From NCBI RefSeq assembly GCF_002577195.1, contig NZ_NULG01000024.1, forward strand, positions 1 through 64,000: a DNA stretch of 64,000 nucleotides, in the 5' to 3' direction. The translations under genes and the position numbers were made by a program. The notes below the pieces were generated by a model. That model had not been told where the DNA came from, ran no database searches, and saw nothing but the letters and a program-made list of their open reading frames with translations. Position 1 is the stretch's first letter, and every line of letters starts with the position of its first letter. This document shows positions 27,174 to 40,787 of the stretch, in pieces. The DNA comes from Bacillus sp. AFS041924 (GTDB taxonomy: Bacteria; Bacillota; Bacilli; Bacillales; Bacillaceae_G).

Positions 27174-27356
27174 TTAAATTTCTTTTACAGATACAAGGTG
27201 AGAAACTTTGTTAATCATCCCACGCATTGCAGCGTTATCTTCTTTAACAACAGTTTGGTTTGTTTTAGTAATTCCTAAAGCACGAACTGTTGCGATTTGA
27301 TCTTGTTTACGACCAATAACACTACGAGTAAGGGTAATTTCTAACTGTTTAGCCAT
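27174..27356 (-). CDS. rpmD: 50S ribosomal protein L30
   Basis: A 60-residue bacterial L30 with the family core [22 protein letters not shown] and the [12 protein letters not shown] end. Binds 23S rRNA domain II. SD GGAGGG precedes the ATG; 15-bp gap after rpsE. Confidence 0.97.
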   Translation of the reverse strand: MAKQLEITLTRSVIGRKQDQIATVRALGITKTNQTVVKEDNAAMRGMINKVSHLVSVKEI

Positions 27357-27371
27357 CGTTATCCCTCCTTA

Positions 27372-27872
27372 TTAACCTAGTAATTCTTCTACAGATTTAC
27401 CACGTAATTTAGCAACTTCATCCGCACGTTTCAAGTTACTTAAACCTTCGATAGTAGCACGTACAATGTTTACCGGTGTGTTTGAACCAAGAGACTTAGA
27501 TAAAATATCATGTACTCCAGCAAGTTCTAATACCGCACGAACAGGACCTCCTGCGATAACTCCAGTACCTTCAGAAGCAGGTTTTAAGAATACTTCACCA
27601 GCTCCAAAACGACCAGTAATTACGTGAGGAATAGTAGTTCCAACGATTGGTACATTAATTAGATTTTTCTTAGCATCTTCAACAGCTTTACGGATTGCAT
27701 CAGGTACTTCTTGCGCTTTACCAGTACCAAAACCTACATGACCGTTTTTGTCACCAACAACTACTAATGCTGCAAAGCGGAAACGACGACCACCTTTTAC
27801 AACTTTAGCAACACGGTTGATCGTAACTAAGCGTTCTTCAAGCTCTAATTTATTAGGATCAATGCGACGCAT
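27372..27872 (-). CDS. rpsE: 30S ribosomal protein S5
   Basis: A 166-residue S5. The N-terminal dsRBD-like part ([20 protein letters not shown]) holds the loop where spectinomycin resistance changes arise, with no obvious departure from wild type. The C-terminal domain has GTTIPH and the NIVRAT segment. Works with S4 in decoding fidelity. SD AGGAGG precedes the ATG. Confidence 0.98.
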   Translation of the reverse strand: MRRIDPNKLELEERLVTINRVAKVVKGGRRFRFAALVVVGDKNGHVGFGTGKAQEVPDAIRKAVEDAKKNLINVPIVGTTIPHVITGRFGAGEVFLKPASEGTGVIAGGPVRAVLELAGVHDILSKSLGSNTPVNIVRATIEGLSNLKRADEVAKLRGKSVEELLG

Positions 27873-27892
27873 GTATGTCCCTCCTTCTTTTA

Positions 27893-28255
27893 TTAAAATT
27901 GTAAACCAGCTTCACGAGCAGCTTCAGCTAAAGCTTTTACGCGACCATGATATAAGTAACCACCGCGGTCGAATACAACTTCAGTAACACCTTTTTCAGT
28001 AGCGCGTTTTGCAACTAAACCACCAACTAAAGATGCTGCATCGATATTACCAGTACCATTTAAAGTTAATTCTTTATCTAAAGTTGATGCACTTGCTAAT
28101 GTAACACCATTAACATCATCAATGATTTGAGCATAGATATGGTTGTTTGAACGATAAACGTTTAAACGTGGACGTTCTTGAGTACCAGATAATTTAGTAC
28201 GAACACGAGCATGTCTTTTTTTACGTACTGCATTTTTATCAGCCTTAAAGATCAT
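27893..28255 (-). CDS. rplR: 50S ribosomal protein L18
   Basis: A 120-residue L18 that binds 5S rRNA. Family blocks: [25 protein letters not shown] and [28 protein letters not shown]. The ATG at 28255 is chosen with AAAGGAG 8 nt upstream, giving the standard length; an in-frame GTG at 28264 overlaps that site and is unlikely. Confidence 0.97.
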   Translation of the reverse strand: MIFKADKNAVRKKRHARVRTKLSGTQERPRLNVYRSNNHIYAQIIDDVNGVTLASASTLDKELTLNGTGNIDAASLVGGLVAKRATEKGVTEVVFDRGGYLYHGRVKALAEAAREAGLQF

Positions 28256-28288
28256 CTTGGTCACTCCTTTCTCTTATCTAGTTATAGA

Positions 28289-28825
28289 TTACTTCGCAGT
28301 TTTACCTTCTTTACGACGAACCATTTCGCCTTCGTAACGGATACCTTTACCTTTATATGGCTCTGGCGGACGTACTTGACGGATGTAAGCAGCAAGAGCG
28401 CCTACACGTTCTTTGTCGATACCTTTAATACTGATTTTAGTATTTGAAGGTACTTCTATTTCAACACCATTCTCAGGAGTGATCTCAACTGGGTGAGAAT
28501 AACCAACAGCTAAAACAAGTTTGTCACCTGTTTTAGTAGCACGGTAACCTACCCCAACTAGTTCAAGGTTACGAGTATAACCATTAGTTACACCTTCAAC
28601 CATGTTTCCTAAGATAGCACGAGTTGTACCATGAAGAGCACGGTGCTCTTTATTATCAGTTGGACGTGCAACTGTTAATACATTCTCGTTAACTTCGATT
28701 GTCATATCAGGGCTAAAAGTACGAGTTAACTCACCTTTAGGTCCTTTTACTGTAATAGTATTGTTGTTATTAGTAATTGCAACTCCAGCAGGAATTACAA
28801 GTTCTTTTTTACCAACACGAGACAT
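28289..28825 (-). CDS. rplF: 50S ribosomal protein L6
   Basis: A 178-residue L6 made of two related domains ([11 protein letters not shown] and [23 protein letters not shown], then the C-terminal [15 protein letters not shown] motif). It sits near the factor-binding site beside the sarcin-ricin loop. SD GGAGGT precedes the ATG. Confidence 0.98.
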   Translation of the reverse strand: MSRVGKKELVIPAGVAITNNNNTITVKGPKGELTRTFSPDMTIEVNENVLTVARPTDNKEHRALHGTTRAILGNMVEGVTNGYTRNLELVGVGYRATKTGDKLVLAVGYSHPVEITPENGVEIEVPSNTKISIKGIDKERVGALAAYIRQVRPPEPYKGKGIRYEGEMVRRKEGKTAK

Positions 28826-28855
28826 TCACTACACCTCCATTCTCTCTGTGTTTTA

Positions 28856-29254
28856 TTACCAAACGTATGCTAAGATTTCGCCACCAGTTTTAGCTTGACG
28901 AGCTTCTTTATCTGTCATTACACCTTTAGATGTTGAAATAATTGCAACACCTAAACCGTTAAGTACGCGAGGTACTTCGTCAGCTTTCGCGTATACACGT
29001 AAGCCAGGCTTAGAGATTCTTTTTAATCCAGTGATAACACGTTCGTTGTTCACACCATATTTTAAGAAAATACGGATGATACCTTGTTTATCATCTTCAA
29101 TGTACTCAACGTCACGGATGAAACCTTCACGTTTTAGAATTTCAGCAACTTCTTTCTTTAGGTTAGAACCTGGGAATTCTAATTTCTCGTGACGTACCAT
29201 GTTCGCATTACGAATGCGAGTAAGCATATCTGCAATAGGATCTGTCATGACCAT
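28856..29254 (-). CDS. rpsH: 30S ribosomal protein S8
   Basis: A 132-residue S8 starting [18 protein letters not shown] as in Bacillus, ending [24 protein letters not shown]. Binds helix 21 of 16S rRNA; in E. coli it also represses the spc operon, not shown here. AAGGAGG lies 10 nt before the first ATG, a second ATG follows two codons later. Confidence 0.98.
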   Translation of the reverse strand: MVMTDPIADMLTRIRNANMVRHEKLEFPGSNLKKEVAEILKREGFIRDVEYIEDDKQGIIRIFLKYGVNNERVITGLKRISKPGLRVYAKADEVPRVLNGLGVAIISTSKGVMTDKEARQAKTGGEILAYVW

Positions 29255-29287
29255 GTTCAGATAACCTCCTTCCTAATATCTATAGAA

Positions 29288-29491
<204 letters not shown>

Positions 29492-29507
29492 TTAGCGCTG
29501 GCTTTCA

Positions 29508-30047
29508 TTATTTTTGAAAAGGCATTCCGAATAATGTTAGCATTTCACGAGCTTCTTCATCAGTATTTGCAGTAGTTACAATAACGATGTCCATACCACG
29601 TACTTTGTTTACTTTATCATAATCAATCTCTGGGAAGATTAATTGCTCTTTAACACCTAATGTGTAGTTCCCACGGCCATCGAATGACTTTTTAGAGATC
29701 CCACGGAAGTCACGTACACGAGGTAAAGTTACAGCAACTAATTTTTCAAAGAATTCGTACATACGCTCACCGCGTAATGTAACTTTAGCACCGATAGGCA
29801 TTCCTTCACGAAGACGGAATTGTGCGATTGATTTTTTAGCTCTAGTTACAACAGGTTTTTGACCAGCGATTAAAGTTAATTCCTCAACAGCAGTATCTAA
29901 TGCTTTTGAATTTGAAACAGCCTCACCAACACCCATGTTGATGACGATCTTTTCAATTTTTGGCACTTGCATAACTGATTTATAGTTAAACTTGCTCACT
30001 AGAGCAGGAGTGATTTCATTTTGATATTTCTCGACTAGGCGGTTCAT
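29508..30047 (-). CDS. rplE: 50S ribosomal protein L5
   Basis: A 179-residue L5 that binds 5S rRNA and contacts tRNA in the P site. Conserved stretches: [36 protein letters not shown], and [38 protein letters not shown] precedes the ATG. Confidence 0.98.
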   Translation of the reverse strand: MNRLVEKYQNEITPALVSKFNYKSVMQVPKIEKIVINMGVGEAVSNSKALDTAVEELTLIAGQKPVVTRAKKSIAQFRLREGMPIGAKVTLRGERMYEFFEKLVAVTLPRVRDFRGISKKSFDGRGNYTLGVKEQLIFPEIDYDKVNKVRGMDIVIVTTANTDEEAREMLTLFGMPFQK

Positions 30048-30075
30048 TCAGTTGACCTCCTTTCATAAATTTCTA

Positions 30076-30387
30076 TTATTTATCAAGTAATTCGCCTGAT
30101 TTTTTTGCAATACGTACTTTTTTACCATCCACTAATTGGTAACCTACACGTGTAGGTACTCCAGTTTTTGGATCTAATGCCATTACATTAGAAACATGGA
30201 TTGGTGCTTCTTTCTCGATGATGCCACCTTGTGGGTTAGCTTGAGTAGGTTTCGAGTGTTTTTTAATGATGTTTACACCCTCAACAAGTACGCGGTTTTT
30301 CTTTGGAAAAGCAGCAAGGATAACACCTTGTTTTCCTTTGTCTTTACCAGAGATAACTTGAACTTTATCACCTTTTTTTACATGCAT
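30076..30387 (-). CDS. rplX: 50S ribosomal protein L24
   Basis: A 103-residue L24 with the KOW motif [16 protein letters not shown] at 5-20. It initiates large-subunit assembly. The start MHVKKGDKV is that of Bacillus L24; AAGGAGGT lies somewhat far (12 nt) from the ATG. Confidence 0.97.
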   Translation of the reverse strand: MHVKKGDKVQVISGKDKGKQGVILAAFPKKNRVLVEGVNIIKKHSKPTQANPQGGIIEKEAPIHVSNVMALDPKTGVPTRVGYQLVDGKKVRIAKKSGELLDK

Positions 30388-30443
30388 CTTCTTCGTGCAC
30401 CTCCTTAATAAGGCTTTCTGAAGTATTTATTAAAGTACATTAA

Positions 30444-30812
30444 TTAAAGTACTTCTGGAGCTAATGATACGATTTTCATAAAGTTGCTATCACGTAATTC
30501 ACGTGCAACTGGTCCGAAAATACGAGTACCACGTGGGCTCTTATCATCTTTAATGATAACAGCTGCGTTTTCATCAAAACGGATGTAAGTACCATCTGGA
30601 CGACGAACGCCACGTTTCGTACGAACGATAACGGCTTTAACTACATCACCTTTTTTAACAACGCCACCTGGTGTTGCTTGTTTTACTGTACATACGATGA
30701 TATCACCGATGTTTGCAGTTTTACGGCCTGAACCACCTAATACTTTAATAGTAAGTAATTCACGAGCACCTGAATTGTCAGCAACTTTTAAACGAGTTTC
30801 TTGTTGGATCAT
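30444..30812 (-). CDS. rplN: 50S ribosomal protein L14
   Basis: A 122-residue L14, complete ([19 protein letters not shown] to [18 protein letters not shown]). It lies at the subunit interface and is the docking site of the silencing factor RsfS. SD AAAGGAGG precedes the ATG. Confidence 0.98.
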   Translation of the reverse strand: MIQQETRLKVADNSGARELLTIKVLGGSGRKTANIGDIIVCTVKQATPGGVVKKGDVVKAVIVRTKRGVRRPDGTYIRFDENAAVIIKDDKSPRGTRIFGPVARELRDSNFMKIVSLAPEVL

Positions 30813-30858
30813 GTCAAATTGACCTCCTTTCGGATTAGGAATGATATCCGATCATCTA

Positions 30859-31122
30859 TTAGATAATAACAGCTTCTTCTACGATTTCAACTAAACGGAA
30901 ACGTTTTGTAGCTGATAATGGACGAGTCTCCATGATTTTTACGATATCGCCAACTTTAGCAGTGTTTAGCTCATCGTGCGCTTTATATTTCTTAGAATAT
31001 TTAACGCGTTTTCCGTATAGTTTGTGTGTTTTATAAGTTTCAACTACAACAGTAATTGTCTTATCCATCTTATCAGAAACTACACGTCCTGTGTAAACTT
31101 TACGTTGGTTACGTTCGCTCAC
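30859..31122 (-). CDS. rpsQ: 30S ribosomal protein S17
   Basis: An 87-residue S17 (OB fold) with [19 protein letters not shown] and [19 protein letters not shown] blocks. Starts with GTG at 31122 after GGGAGGT. Binds the 5' domain of 16S rRNA early in assembly. Confidence 0.97.
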   Translation of the reverse strand: MSERNQRKVYTGRVVSDKMDKTITVVVETYKTHKLYGKRVKYSKKYKAHDELNTAKVGDIVKIMETRPLSATKRFRLVEIVEEAVII

Positions 31123-31143
31123 TGTGCAAACCTCCCCTCATGA

Positions 31144-31768
<625 letters not shown>

Positions 31769-31770
31769 AA

Positions 31771-32430
31771 TTAATTTCCTCCTTCCTCAGAAGCTTTCTT
31801 TTTTGTAGGAAGAACTTCACCTTTGTAGATCCATACTTTTACGCCTAGTTTACCGTATGTTGTATCTGCTTCTGCAGTTGCATAATCGATATCCGCACGT
31901 AATGTATGAAGTGGCACTGTACCTTCACTATATGACTCTGAACGAGCAATATCTGCTCCGCCAAGACGACCAGAAACTTGTGTTTTAATACCTAATGCAC
32001 CAGCACGCATAGCACGTTGAAGTACTTGCTTTTGAGCACGACGGAATGAAACACGATTTTCTAATTGACGAGCAATGTTTTCAGCTACTAATTTAGCATC
32101 AAGATCTGCTCTTTTAATTTCGATGATGTTAATATGAACACGTTTGCTAGTAAGGTTGTTTAAAGCTTTACGAAGAGCTTCAACTTCTGAACCACCTTTA
32201 CCGATTACCATACCTGGTTTAGCAGTGTGAACAGTGATGTTTACACGGTTTGCAGCTCTCTCGATTTCTACTTTAGATACAGCAGAATCTTTTAAACGAG
32301 TGCTGATGTACTCACGAATTTTGATATCTTCATGTAAAAGATCAGCGTAATCTTTTTCAGCGTACCATTTAGATTCCCAATCTTTAATAATACCAACACG
32401 AAGTCCGACTGGATTTACCTTTTGTCCCAT
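31771..32430 (-). CDS. rpsC: 30S ribosomal protein S3
   Basis: A 219-residue S3 with the KH domain ([28 protein letters not shown] loop near 85) and the C-terminal domain with [13 protein letters not shown]. It lines the mRNA entry tunnel and has helicase activity with S4. Stops 2 bp before rplP. Confidence 0.98.
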   Translation of the reverse strand: MGQKVNPVGLRVGIIKDWESKWYAEKDYADLLHEDIKIREYISTRLKDSAVSKVEIERAANRVNITVHTAKPGMVIGKGGSEVEALRKALNNLTSKRVHINIIEIKRADLDAKLVAENIARQLENRVSFRRAQKQVLQRAMRAGALGIKTQVSGRLGGADIARSESYSEGTVPLHTLRADIDYATAEADTTYGKLGVKVWIYKGEVLPTKKKASEEGGN

Positions 32431-32433
32431 CGA

Positions 32434-32775
32434 TTATCCCTCCTTCTTCTCTGATACCACGATTGTAATGTGGCTTGTGCGTTTGTTGATTGCGCTAGCA
32501 CGTCCTTGTGCACGAGGGCGGAAACGTTTTAAAGTAGCACCTTCATCAACGAATACTTTTTCGATGTATAAGTTATTAACATCCATATCATAGTTATGCT
32601 CTGCGTTAGCAATAGCAGATTTTAATAATTTTTCTACAACAGGAGAAGCAGTTTTCGGTGTGTGTCGAAGGATTGCGATCGCTTCGCCAACTTGTTTACC
32701 TCGGATTAAATCGACTACTAGACGAACTTTACGAGGAGCGATACGAACTGTTCTCAGTACAGCTTTAGCTTGCAT
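32434..32775 (-). CDS. rplV: 50S ribosomal protein L22
   Basis: A 113-residue L22 ([21 protein letters not shown]) with the tunnel-reaching beta hairpin around [27 protein letters not shown], intact, where macrolide-resistance changes occur in other species. The ATG at 32775 is used since AGGAGG lies 8 nt before it; the frame opens at 32793. Confidence 0.97.
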   Translation of the reverse strand: MQAKAVLRTVRIAPRKVRLVVDLIRGKQVGEAIAILRHTPKTASPVVEKLLKSAIANAEHNYDMDVNNLYIEKVFVDEGATLKRFRPRAQGRASAINKRTSHITIVVSEKKEG

Positions 32776-32792
32776 TGGAGTGCCTCCTCTCA

Positions 32793-33071
32793 TTATCTTC
32801 TAGTTTTCTTGTCATCCGCATCGTGACCTTTGTAAGTACGAGTTGGAGCAAATTCACCAAGTTTGTGACCTACCATATCTTCCGATACATATACAGGTAC
32901 GTGTTTACGACCATCGTATACTGCAATAGTATGTCCGATAAATTGTGGGAAAATAGTCGAACGACGTGACCAAGTTTTTACAACTTGCTTAGAGTCAGTT
33001 TCGTTTAATTTCTCAACTTTAGCTAATAAGTGATCATCAATAAATGGACCTTTTTTCAGGCTGCGTCCCAT
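32793..33071 (-). CDS. rpsS: 30S ribosomal protein S19
   Basis: A 92-residue S19 ([20 protein letters not shown]) with the [35 protein letters not shown] core represented in full. It is in the 30S head and contacts tRNA. SD GGGAGGT precedes the ATG. Confidence 0.98.
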   Translation of the reverse strand: MGRSLKKGPFIDDHLLAKVEKLNETDSKQVVKTWSRRSTIFPQFIGHTIAVYDGRKHVPVYVSEDMVGHKLGEFAPTRTYKGHDADDKKTRR

Positions 33072-33128
33072 TGTGGTACCTCCCTTCGTGATTGACCTAC
33101 GGTTCTAGTGAACCGTAGCACAACCGCG

Positions 33129-33959
33129 TTATTTTTTACGACGACGAACGATAAATTTGTCTGACGCTTTGTTTTTCTTACGAGTTTTGTAACCAAGAGT
33201 TGGTTTACCCCATGGAGACATTGGTGATTTACGTCCGATTGGAGAGCGTCCTTCACCACCACCGTGTGGGTGATCAACTGGGTTCATTACAGATCCACGT
33301 ACAGTTGGGCGTTTACCCATCCAACGAGAACGACCTGCTTTACCGATGTTAACAAGTTCGTGATGTTCATTACCTACTTGACCTACTGTCGCGCGGCAAG
33401 TAGCTAAGATCATACGTACTTCACCAGAGTTTAAACGAACAAGTACATAACGGTCTTCTTTACCTAATACTTGTGCAGAAGTACCAGCTGAACGTACTAA
33501 TTGTCCTCCACGACCTGGTTTTAACTCGATGTTGTGGATTGTAGTACCTACTGGAATGTTTACAAGTGGTAAAGCGTTACCTACTTTAATATCAGCTTCT
33601 GGACCTGAAACGATTTCCATTCCTACTACTAAGCTTTTAGGAGCTAGGATGTAACGTTTTTCTCCATCAGCGTAGTTAATTAACGCAATGTTTGCAGAAC
33701 GGTTTGGATCGTACTCGATTGTAGCAACGCGTCCTGGTATACCATCTTTATCTCGTTTGAAATCGATGATACGGTATTGACGTTTGTGTCCACCACCTTG
33801 GTGACGAACAGTAATTTTACCTTGGTTGTTACGGCCAGCTTTTTTGCTAAGTGGTGCTAGTAATGATTTTTCTGGTTTATCAGTTGTGATCTCAGCAAAA
33901 TCATTAGTAGTCATACCACGGCGACCGTTAGTGGTTGGTTTATACTTTTTGATTCCCAT
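33129..33959 (-). CDS. rplB: 50S ribosomal protein L2
   Basis: A 276-residue L2 with the SH3-like RNA-binding domains and the C-terminal signature [18 protein letters not shown], whose His is near the peptidyl transferase centre. Complete from [16 protein letters not shown] to the basic FIVRRRKK end. SD GGAGGG precedes the ATG. Confidence 0.98.
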   Translation of the reverse strand: MGIKKYKPTTNGRRGMTTNDFAEITTDKPEKSLLAPLSKKAGRNNQGKITVRHQGGGHKRQYRIIDFKRDKDGIPGRVATIEYDPNRSANIALINYADGEKRYILAPKSLVVGMEIVSGPEADIKVGNALPLVNIPVGTTIHNIELKPGRGGQLVRSAGTSAQVLGKEDRYVLVRLNSGEVRMILATCRATVGQVGNEHHELVNIGKAGRSRWMGKRPTVRGSVMNPVDHPHGGGEGRSPIGRKSPMSPWGKPTLGYKTRKKNKASDKFIVRRRKK

Positions 33960-33990
33960 CGTAATTTCCCTCCTTTACTAGTAATTAGTA

Positions 33991-34281
33991 TTAAACGCCT
34001 TCGAATAATGTGATTTCTTGGCTATCTGTAGTTAATTTAACGATTGCTTTTCTACGACGGTTAGTGTATCCAGCATGTTTACCCATACGTTTAAACTTAC
34101 CTTTGTAGTTCATTACGTTAACTTTTTCTACTTTAACACCGAAGATTGCTTCAACAGCATCTTTAACTTCAGTTTTATTAGCTCTTACATCAACTTCAAA
34201 AGTGTATTTTTTTTCAGCGATTGCTTCCATAGAAGCTTCAGTTATAACTGGGCGTTTGATAATATCGCGAGGATCCTTCAT
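33991..34281 (-). CDS. rplW: 50S ribosomal protein L23
   Basis: A 96-residue L23 ([19 protein letters not shown]), the main trigger factor and SRP docking protein at the tunnel exit. Its ATG shares one base with the stop of rplD (TAATG), and its GGAGGTG site is inside rplD, so they are coupled. Confidence 0.98.
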   Translation of the reverse strand: MKDPRDIIKRPVITEASMEAIAEKKYTFEVDVRANKTEVKDAVEAIFGVKVEKVNVMNYKGKFKRMGKHAGYTNRRRKAIVKLTTDSQEITLFEGV

Positions 34282-34904
34282 TACGCAAGCACCTCCTCTA
34301 CTTTTTGCACCGCAGCTTTAGTCATGATTAAAGTATCATGATGTAAAACGTCGATTACGTTTACTTCATTAGACGCAATAACTGTAATTCCAGGGATATT
34401 GCGAGCAGATAAAGCTACGTTTTCATTTAGGTCTGCTGTTACGATTAAGACTTTCTTTTGAACTGATAAGCCTTGTAAAACAGTAACCATATCTTTTGTT
34501 TTCGGTGCGTTTAACGCTAAATCTTCAAGCACTAACATGCTTTGCTCTAATACTTTAGTAGATAAAGCAGATTTAATCGCTAAGCGACGTACCTTTTTAG
34601 GTAATTTATATGAATATGATCTTGGAGCTGGACCGAATACGATACCACCACCACGCCATTGTGGAGAACGGATTGAACCTTGACGAGCACGGCCAGTTCC
34701 TTTTTGTCTCCATGGTTTACGACCACCACCACGTACTTCAGAACGTGTTTTTACTTTGTGAGTACCTTGACGTAAAGACGCACGTTGCATCATTACAGCA
34801 TCAAATAAAACGTGTTCGTTTGGAGCAATTCCGAAAACAGCATCTGCTAATTCGATTTCTCCTACTTGAGCACCTGTTTGATTAAACATAGTAACTTTAG
34901 GCAT
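34281..34904 (-). CDS. rplD: 50S ribosomal protein L4
   Basis: A 207-residue L4. The extended tunnel loop [31 protein letters not shown] (in parts: [17 protein letters not shown]) is intact; it forms part of the tunnel constriction. In E. coli L4 represses the S10 operon at its leader; B. subtilis is thought not to do so. SD AAGGAGG precedes the ATG. Confidence 0.98.
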   Translation of the reverse strand: MPKVTMFNQTGAQVGEIELADAVFGIAPNEHVLFDAVMMQRASLRQGTHKVKTRSEVRGGGRKPWRQKGTGRARQGSIRSPQWRGGGIVFGPAPRSYSYKLPKKVRRLAIKSALSTKVLEQSMLVLEDLALNAPKTKDMVTVLQGLSVQKKVLIVTADLNENVALSARNIPGITVIASNEVNVIDVLHHDTLIMTKAAVQKVEEVLA

Positions 34905-34931
34905 TTCATTTCCTCCTTTCTTCTAAATTAA

Positions 34932-35561
34932 TTATTTAGATTTAACCGCAGTACGGATTGTTACGTAAGATTTTTTAGAACCTGGTACATTACCTTTTAC
35001 TAAAAGTAGGTTACGTTCAACGTCAACTTTAACGATTTGTAGGTTTTGTACAGTTACTTTTTCTCCACCCATTTGACCAGGTAAAGCTTTGTTTTTGAAT
35101 ACACGGTTCGGAGCAACAGGACCCATTGAACCTGGACGACGGTGGTAACGAGAACCGTGAGACATTGGTCCACGAGATTGTCCGTGGCGCTTAATGCTAC
35201 CTTGGAATCCTTTACCTTTTGAAGTTCCAGTTACATCAACGATGTCACCATTTGCAAAAATATCTACTTTGACTTCTTGACCAACTTCATAAGCTGTTAC
35301 GTCAGCATTGCGAAGTTCACGAACGAAGCGCTTAGGTGCAGTGTTTGCTTTAGCAGAGTGCCCTTTTTCTGGTTTGTTAGCTAATTTATCACGTTTGTCA
35401 GCAAATCCGATTTGGATTGCTTCATAACCGTCAGTTTCAGTAGTTTTCTTTTGTAAAACCACGTTTGGAGTAGCTTCGATTACAGTTACTGGAATTAACT
35501 CGCCGTTTTCAGCAAATACTTGTGTCATACCGATCTTTTTCCCTAAGATTCCTTTAGTCAT
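34932..35561 (-). CDS. rplC: 50S ribosomal protein L3
   Basis: A 209-residue L3 ([20 protein letters not shown]) with the loop [23 protein letters not shown] reaching toward the peptidyl transferase centre. One of the first proteins to bind 23S rRNA. SD CAGGAGG precedes the ATG. Confidence 0.98.
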   Translation of the reverse strand: MTKGILGKKIGMTQVFAENGELIPVTVIEATPNVVLQKKTTETDGYEAIQIGFADKRDKLANKPEKGHSAKANTAPKRFVRELRNADVTAYEVGQEVKVDIFANGDIVDVTGTSKGKGFQGSIKRHGQSRGPMSHGSRYHRRPGSMGPVAPNRVFKNKALPGQMGGEKVTVQNLQIVKVDVERNLLLVKGNVPGSKKSYVTIRTAVKSK

Positions 35562-35595
35562 AAGTCACACCTCCTGAATTTTATATATATTGTTA

Positions 35596-35925
<330 letters not shown>

Positions 35926-35929
35926 CTAT

Positions 35930-36031
35930 TTAAATAATAGACATACTCCATGGAAATTTCCTTACACTCGCCATGGCAAAGCGGCCGGGTGTATCAGCAA
36001 CCTTCCATTTCTACGCAGTAAAAGACCAACA
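35930..36031 (-). ncRNA. Conserved S10 operon leader
   Basis: The rpsJ 5' UTR contains GAAATGGAAGGTTGCTGATA, ACACCCGGCCGC and CCATGGCGAGTGT, which I recall as conserved ahead of rpsJ in Bacillus. ACAC/GTGT and the CCATGG palindromes allow a hairpin (about 35964-35990). Role unproven; it may bind a ribosomal protein or simply stabilise mRNA. 36067-36190 holds nothing else beyond AT-rich sequence. Confidence 0.5.
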
Positions 36032-36037
36032 TCATCT

Positions 36038-36066
36038 ATTATACATAAAAAATAATACATTTGCAA
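36038..36066 (-). promoter_or_regulatory. S10 operon promoter
   Basis: -35 TTGCAA (36066-36061), a 17-bp spacer that ends in TG, and -10 TATAAT (36043-36038). Start near 36031. Confidence 0.78.
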
Positions 36067-36200
36067 GTATTTGTTGTAAGTTAATTAAATAATGTTCTTG
36101 TCGTCTTCAGTACTTTGTTATTATATTATCTTCATTTATTAAAATCAAGCATGAATCGGTTTTCTAGCATATTAAAAATATTTCCAATTTACTTATAAAA

Positions 36201-36231
36201 AAAGCTTAGAAGAATTAATCTTCTAAGCTTT
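36201..36231 (-). terminator. Terminator of tuf
   Basis: Perfect 13-bp stem (AAAGCTTAGAAGA / TCTTCTAAGCTTT, 5-nt loop) followed by TTTT on the minus strand, 11 bp past the tuf stop. Separates the str and S10 operons. Confidence 0.92.
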
Positions 36232-36241
36232 TTGTGTTTAA

Positions 36242-37429
<1,188 letters not shown>

Positions 37430-37481
37430 TGTAAAAATCCTCCTTATAATTAAGAAAATTAATTTTTAGTTTTATTATTAT

Positions 37482-37510
37482 GCCACAAAGGATGAAACAC
37501 CCTTTGTAGC
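37482..37510 (-). promoter_or_regulatory. Stable hairpin in the tuf leader
   Basis: 10-bp stem (GCTACAAAGG / CCTTTGTGGC, one wobble, 9-nt loop) without a T run, between the tuf promoter and its ribosome site. It may protect the 5' end of the mRNA. Confidence 0.45.
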
Positions 37511-37520
37511 TAACATAATA

Positions 37521-37549
37521 GTTATACATGATGAGAACTAATTAATCAA
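37521..37549 (-). promoter_or_regulatory. tuf promoter
   Basis: -35 TTGATT (37549-37544), a 17-bp spacer and -10 TATAAC (37526-37521), immediately past the fusA stop. Confidence 0.65.
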
Positions 37550-39628
37550 TTACTCACCTTTATATTTTTTGATAATTTCTTCTGAGATTGATTTTGGTAC
37601 ATCTTCGTAATGGTCAAATACCATTGAGAACGTTCCACGACCTTGAGTGTTAGAACGTAATGAAGTTGCATAACCAAACATTTCAGAAAGAGGTACCATT
37701 GCACGTACAACTTGTGCGTTACCACGTGCTTCCATACCTTCAACGCGTCCACGACGAGAAGTAATATCACCCATGATATCTCCTAAGTATTCCTCAGGGA
37801 TAACAACTTCTACTTTCATTAATGGTTCAAGTAGAACTGGGTTACATTTCTTAACAGCATTTTTAAGAGCTAATGAAGCAGCTACTTTAAATGCCATTTC
37901 GTTTGAGTCAACATCATGGTATGATCCATCGAATAATTTCGCTTTAATGTCGATTAGTGGGAAACCAGCTAATACACCATTTTTAAGTGAATCTTCAAGA
38001 CCTGCAGCTACAGCTGGGATGTATTCACGAGGAACAACACCACCAACGATTGCGTTTTCAAATTCAAAGCCTTTTCCTTCTTCGTTTGGTGAGAATTCAA
38101 TCCAAACGTGTCCAAATTGTCCACGTCCACCTGATTGACGAACGAATTTACCTTCTACTTGTGCAGAAGAACGGAAAGTTTCACGGTATGCTACTTGAGG
38201 AGCACCAACGTTAGCTTCTACTTTGAATTCACGACGCATACGGTCAACGATGATATCAAGGTGAAGCTCACCCATACCAGCGATGATAACTTGACCAGTT
38301 TCTTGGTCAGTATGTGCACGGAATGTTGGATCTTCTTCAGTTAATTTTACTAATGCTTGACCCATTTTATCTTGGTCAGCTTTAGATTTTGGCTCAATCG
38401 CAATTGAGATAACTGGATCAGGGAATTCCATAGACTCAAGAATTACTAGATTCTTTTCATCACATAAAGTATCACCAGTTGTAGTATCTTTAAGACCTAC
38501 AGCTGCTGCGATATCTCCAGCATATACTTTCGAAATCTCTTGACGAGAGTTAGCATGCATTTGAAGGATACGACCTACACGCTCACGCTTACCTTTTGTA
38601 GAGTTTTGAACGTATGAACCAGATTCTAACGTACCTGAGTATACTCGGAAGAACGTTAATTTACCAACATAAGGATCAGTCATGATTTTGAATGCTAATG
38701 CTGCGAAAGGCTCTTCATCACTTGATGGAACTACTTTCTCTTCATCAGTATCAGGTAATGTTCCTTTGATAGCTGGTACATCTAATGGAGATGGTAAGTA
38801 ATCAATTACTGCATCAAGCATTAATTGAACACCTTTGTTCTTGAATGCAGAACCACATACTACTGGGTAGAATTGTACTGAACATGTAGCTGTACGAATA
38901 GCAGCCTTTAATTCAGGAATTGTGATTTCTTCACCTTCAAGATATTTCATCATTAATTCTTCATCTAGCTCAGCTACTGCTTCGATTAAACGACCGCGGT
39001 ACTCTTCAGCTAGTTCTTGATATTCTTCTGGAATTTCGATTGTTTCAATGTCAGTTCCTAAGTCATTATTGTACTTAATAGCTTTCATTTCAACTAGGTC
39101 AACAATACCCCAGAAGTTATCTTCAGCACCCATCGCTAATTGGATTGGGTGAGCATTAGCTTGTAAACGATCATGTAACGTACCTACAGAGTATAAGAAA
39201 TCCGCGCCGATTTTATCCATTTTGTTAACGAATACTACACGTGGAACTCCGTAAGTAGTTGCTTGACGCCAAACTGTTTCAGTTTGAGGCTCAACGCCTG
39301 ATTGTGCATCAAGTACTGCTACTGCGCCATCAAGTACACGTAGTGAACGTTCAACTTCTACAGTGAAGTCTACGTGACCTGGAGTGTCAATGATATTTAC
39401 ACGGTGGTTATCCCACTGAGCTGTTGTAGCAGCAGATGTGATAGTGATACCACGCTCTTGCTCTTGCTCCATCCAGTCCATTTGTGAAGCTCCTTCATGA
39501 GTTTCACCAATTTTGTGAATACGACCTGTGTAATAAAGGATACGCTCAGTTGTTGTTGTTTTACCAGCATCAATGTGAGCCATAATCCCGATATTACGAG
39601 TGTTATTTAAGGAGAACTCTCTTGTCAT
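37550..39628 (-). CDS. fusA: Elongation factor G
   Basis: A 692-residue translocase GTPase. G1 [10 protein letters not shown] near 17-26, DTPGH near 82, NKMD near 136; domains II-V follow (domain IV with the [14 protein letters not shown]-like block and the domain V end [14 protein letters not shown]). Full length for the family. Fusidic acid acts on this protein; no resistance change can be judged by eye. Follows rpsG after a 233-bp spacer holding a long hairpin. Confidence 0.99.
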   Translation of the reverse strand: MTREFSLNNTRNIGIMAHIDAGKTTTTERILYYTGRIHKIGETHEGASQMDWMEQEQERGITITSAATTAQWDNHRVNIIDTPGHVDFTVEVERSLRVLDGAVAVLDAQSGVEPQTETVWRQATTYGVPRVVFVNKMDKIGADFLYSVGTLHDRLQANAHPIQLAMGAEDNFWGIVDLVEMKAIKYNNDLGTDIETIEIPEEYQELAEEYRGRLIEAVAELDEELMMKYLEGEEITIPELKAAIRTATCSVQFYPVVCGSAFKNKGVQLMLDAVIDYLPSPLDVPAIKGTLPDTDEEKVVPSSDEEPFAALAFKIMTDPYVGKLTFFRVYSGTLESGSYVQNSTKGKRERVGRILQMHANSRQEISKVYAGDIAAAVGLKDTTTGDTLCDEKNLVILESMEFPDPVISIAIEPKSKADQDKMGQALVKLTEEDPTFRAHTDQETGQVIIAGMGELHLDIIVDRMRREFKVEANVGAPQVAYRETFRSSAQVEGKFVRQSGGRGQFGHVWIEFSPNEEGKGFEFENAIVGGVVPREYIPAVAAGLEDSLKNGVLAGFPLIDIKAKLFDGSYHDVDSNEMAFKVAASLALKNAVKKCNPVLLEPLMKVEVVIPEEYLGDIMGDITSRRGRVEGMEARGNAQVVRAMVPLSEMFGYATSLRSNTQGRGTFSMVFDHYEDVPKSISEEIIKKYKGE

Positions 39629-39766
39629 CAGGGTTCTTTCTCCCTTCCAGTGTTAGTTAGGATTTTTTAGTACAAGAAAAAGTTATTCCTATACACACCT
39701 CATGTTATTAAGTTAAGCAAGCACTACAATCAAAGAACAATTATGATCCTAAGTTATGTAATCCGA

Positions 39767-39812
39767 CGTTCACCTATTTAATCTAGCAAGCTAAATAATA
39801 AATAGGTGAACG
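39767..39812 (-). repeat. Long perfect inverted repeat in the rpsG-fusA spacer
   Basis: Arms CGTTCACCTATTTA (39767-39780) and TAAATAGGTGAACG (39799-39812) pair over 14 bp; the 18-nt loop contains a second hairpin TAGC-AA-GCTA. There is no T run, so it is not an ordinary terminator. It could set stability or processing of the rpsG / fusA transcripts. Confidence 0.65.
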
Positions 39813-39861
39813 ACTTAACCAACATTCATTATGTGCAGAAATAACTAAATTGCTTTTAATC

Positions 39862-40332
39862 TTACCAACGGTAGTGAGCAAACGCTTTGTTCGCTTCTGC
39901 CATTTTGTGTGTATCTTCACGTTTCTTAACTGCAGAACCTGAGTTGTTAGCTGCGTCAAGAATTTCGTTAGCTAAACGCTCTTCCATCGTTTTTTCTCCA
40001 CGAAGACGAGCATAGTTTACTAACCAACGTAGACCTAGAGTAGTACGACGCTCTGGACGTACCTCAACTGGTACTTGGTAGTTTGAACCACCAACACGAC
40101 GAGCTCTTACTTCTAGAACTGGCATGATATTTTTAAGAGCTGCTTCGAATACTTCCATTGGTTCTTTACCAGAACGTTCTTGGATTAATTCGAATGCTCC
40201 GTATAAGATAGCTTGAGATTTTCCTCTTTTTCCGTCAATCATCATTTTGTTGATTAAACGAGAAACTAATTTTGAATTATAAAGTGGATCTGGTAATACA
40301 TCTCTTTTTGCAACAGGACCTTTACGTGGCAT
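39862..40332 (-). CDS. rpsG: 30S ribosomal protein S7
   Basis: A 156-residue S7 ([20 protein letters not shown]) that nucleates the 30S head. Conserved [16 protein letters not shown] and [14 protein letters not shown] are present, C-terminal end AFAHYRW. SD AAAGGAGG precedes the ATG. 32 bp after rpsL. Confidence 0.98.
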   Translation of the reverse strand: MPRKGPVAKRDVLPDPLYNSKLVSRLINKMMIDGKRGKSQAILYGAFELIQERSGKEPMEVFEAALKNIMPVLEVRARRVGGSNYQVPVEVRPERRTTLGLRWLVNYARLRGEKTMEERLANEILDAANNSGSAVKKREDTHKMAEANKAFAHYRW

Positions 40333-40364
40333 GTTATTTCCTCCTTTCGGCTAGTTGTAATTTA

Positions 40365-40787
40365 TTACTTCTTAGCTGCTTTTGGTCTCTTAGTTCCGTA
40401 TTTAGAACGACCTTGCATACGTTTGTCAACACCTGCAGTATCTAATGCACCACGAACGATATGGTAACGTACCCCCGGTAAATCTTTTACTCGTCCACCA
40501 CGGATAAGAACAACACTGTGCTCTTGTAAGTTGTGTCCGATACCTGGGATATAAGCAGTTACCTCGATTTGGTTTGTTAAACGTACACGAGCATATTTAC
40601 GTAATGCTGAGTTCGGTTTCTTTGGAGTCATAGTACCAACACGAGTACAAACACCACGTTTTTGTGGAGCTGATAAATCAGTTGATTTTTTCTTTAATGA
40701 GTTGAAACCTTTATTTAATGCTGGTGATTTTGATTTCCATACTTTAGAAGTACGTCCATTACGCACTAACTGGTTAATAGTAGGCAT
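40365..40787 (-). CDS. rpsL: 30S ribosomal protein S12
   Basis: A 140-residue S12 ([20 protein letters not shown]). The streptomycin-related loops read [11 protein letters not shown] and the [14 protein letters not shown] segment, with wild-type Lys residues in both, so no resistance change is visible. The ATG at 40787 has GGGAGG upstream; the open frame reaches 40889 only because it runs through the leader. First gene of the str operon here since ybxF is missing. Confidence 0.97.
   Translation of the reverse strand: MPTINQLVRNGRTSKVWKSKSPALNKGFNSLKKKSTDLSAPQKRGVCTRVGTMTPKKPNSALRKYARVRLTNQIEVTAYIPGIGHNLQEHSVVLIRGGRVKDLPGVRYHIVRGALDTAGVDKRMQGRSKYGTKRPKAAKK

Noticed and set aside
37773-38138. 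121-codon plus-strand frame inside fusA
   Set aside because: Long only because of fusA codon bias; no start signal.
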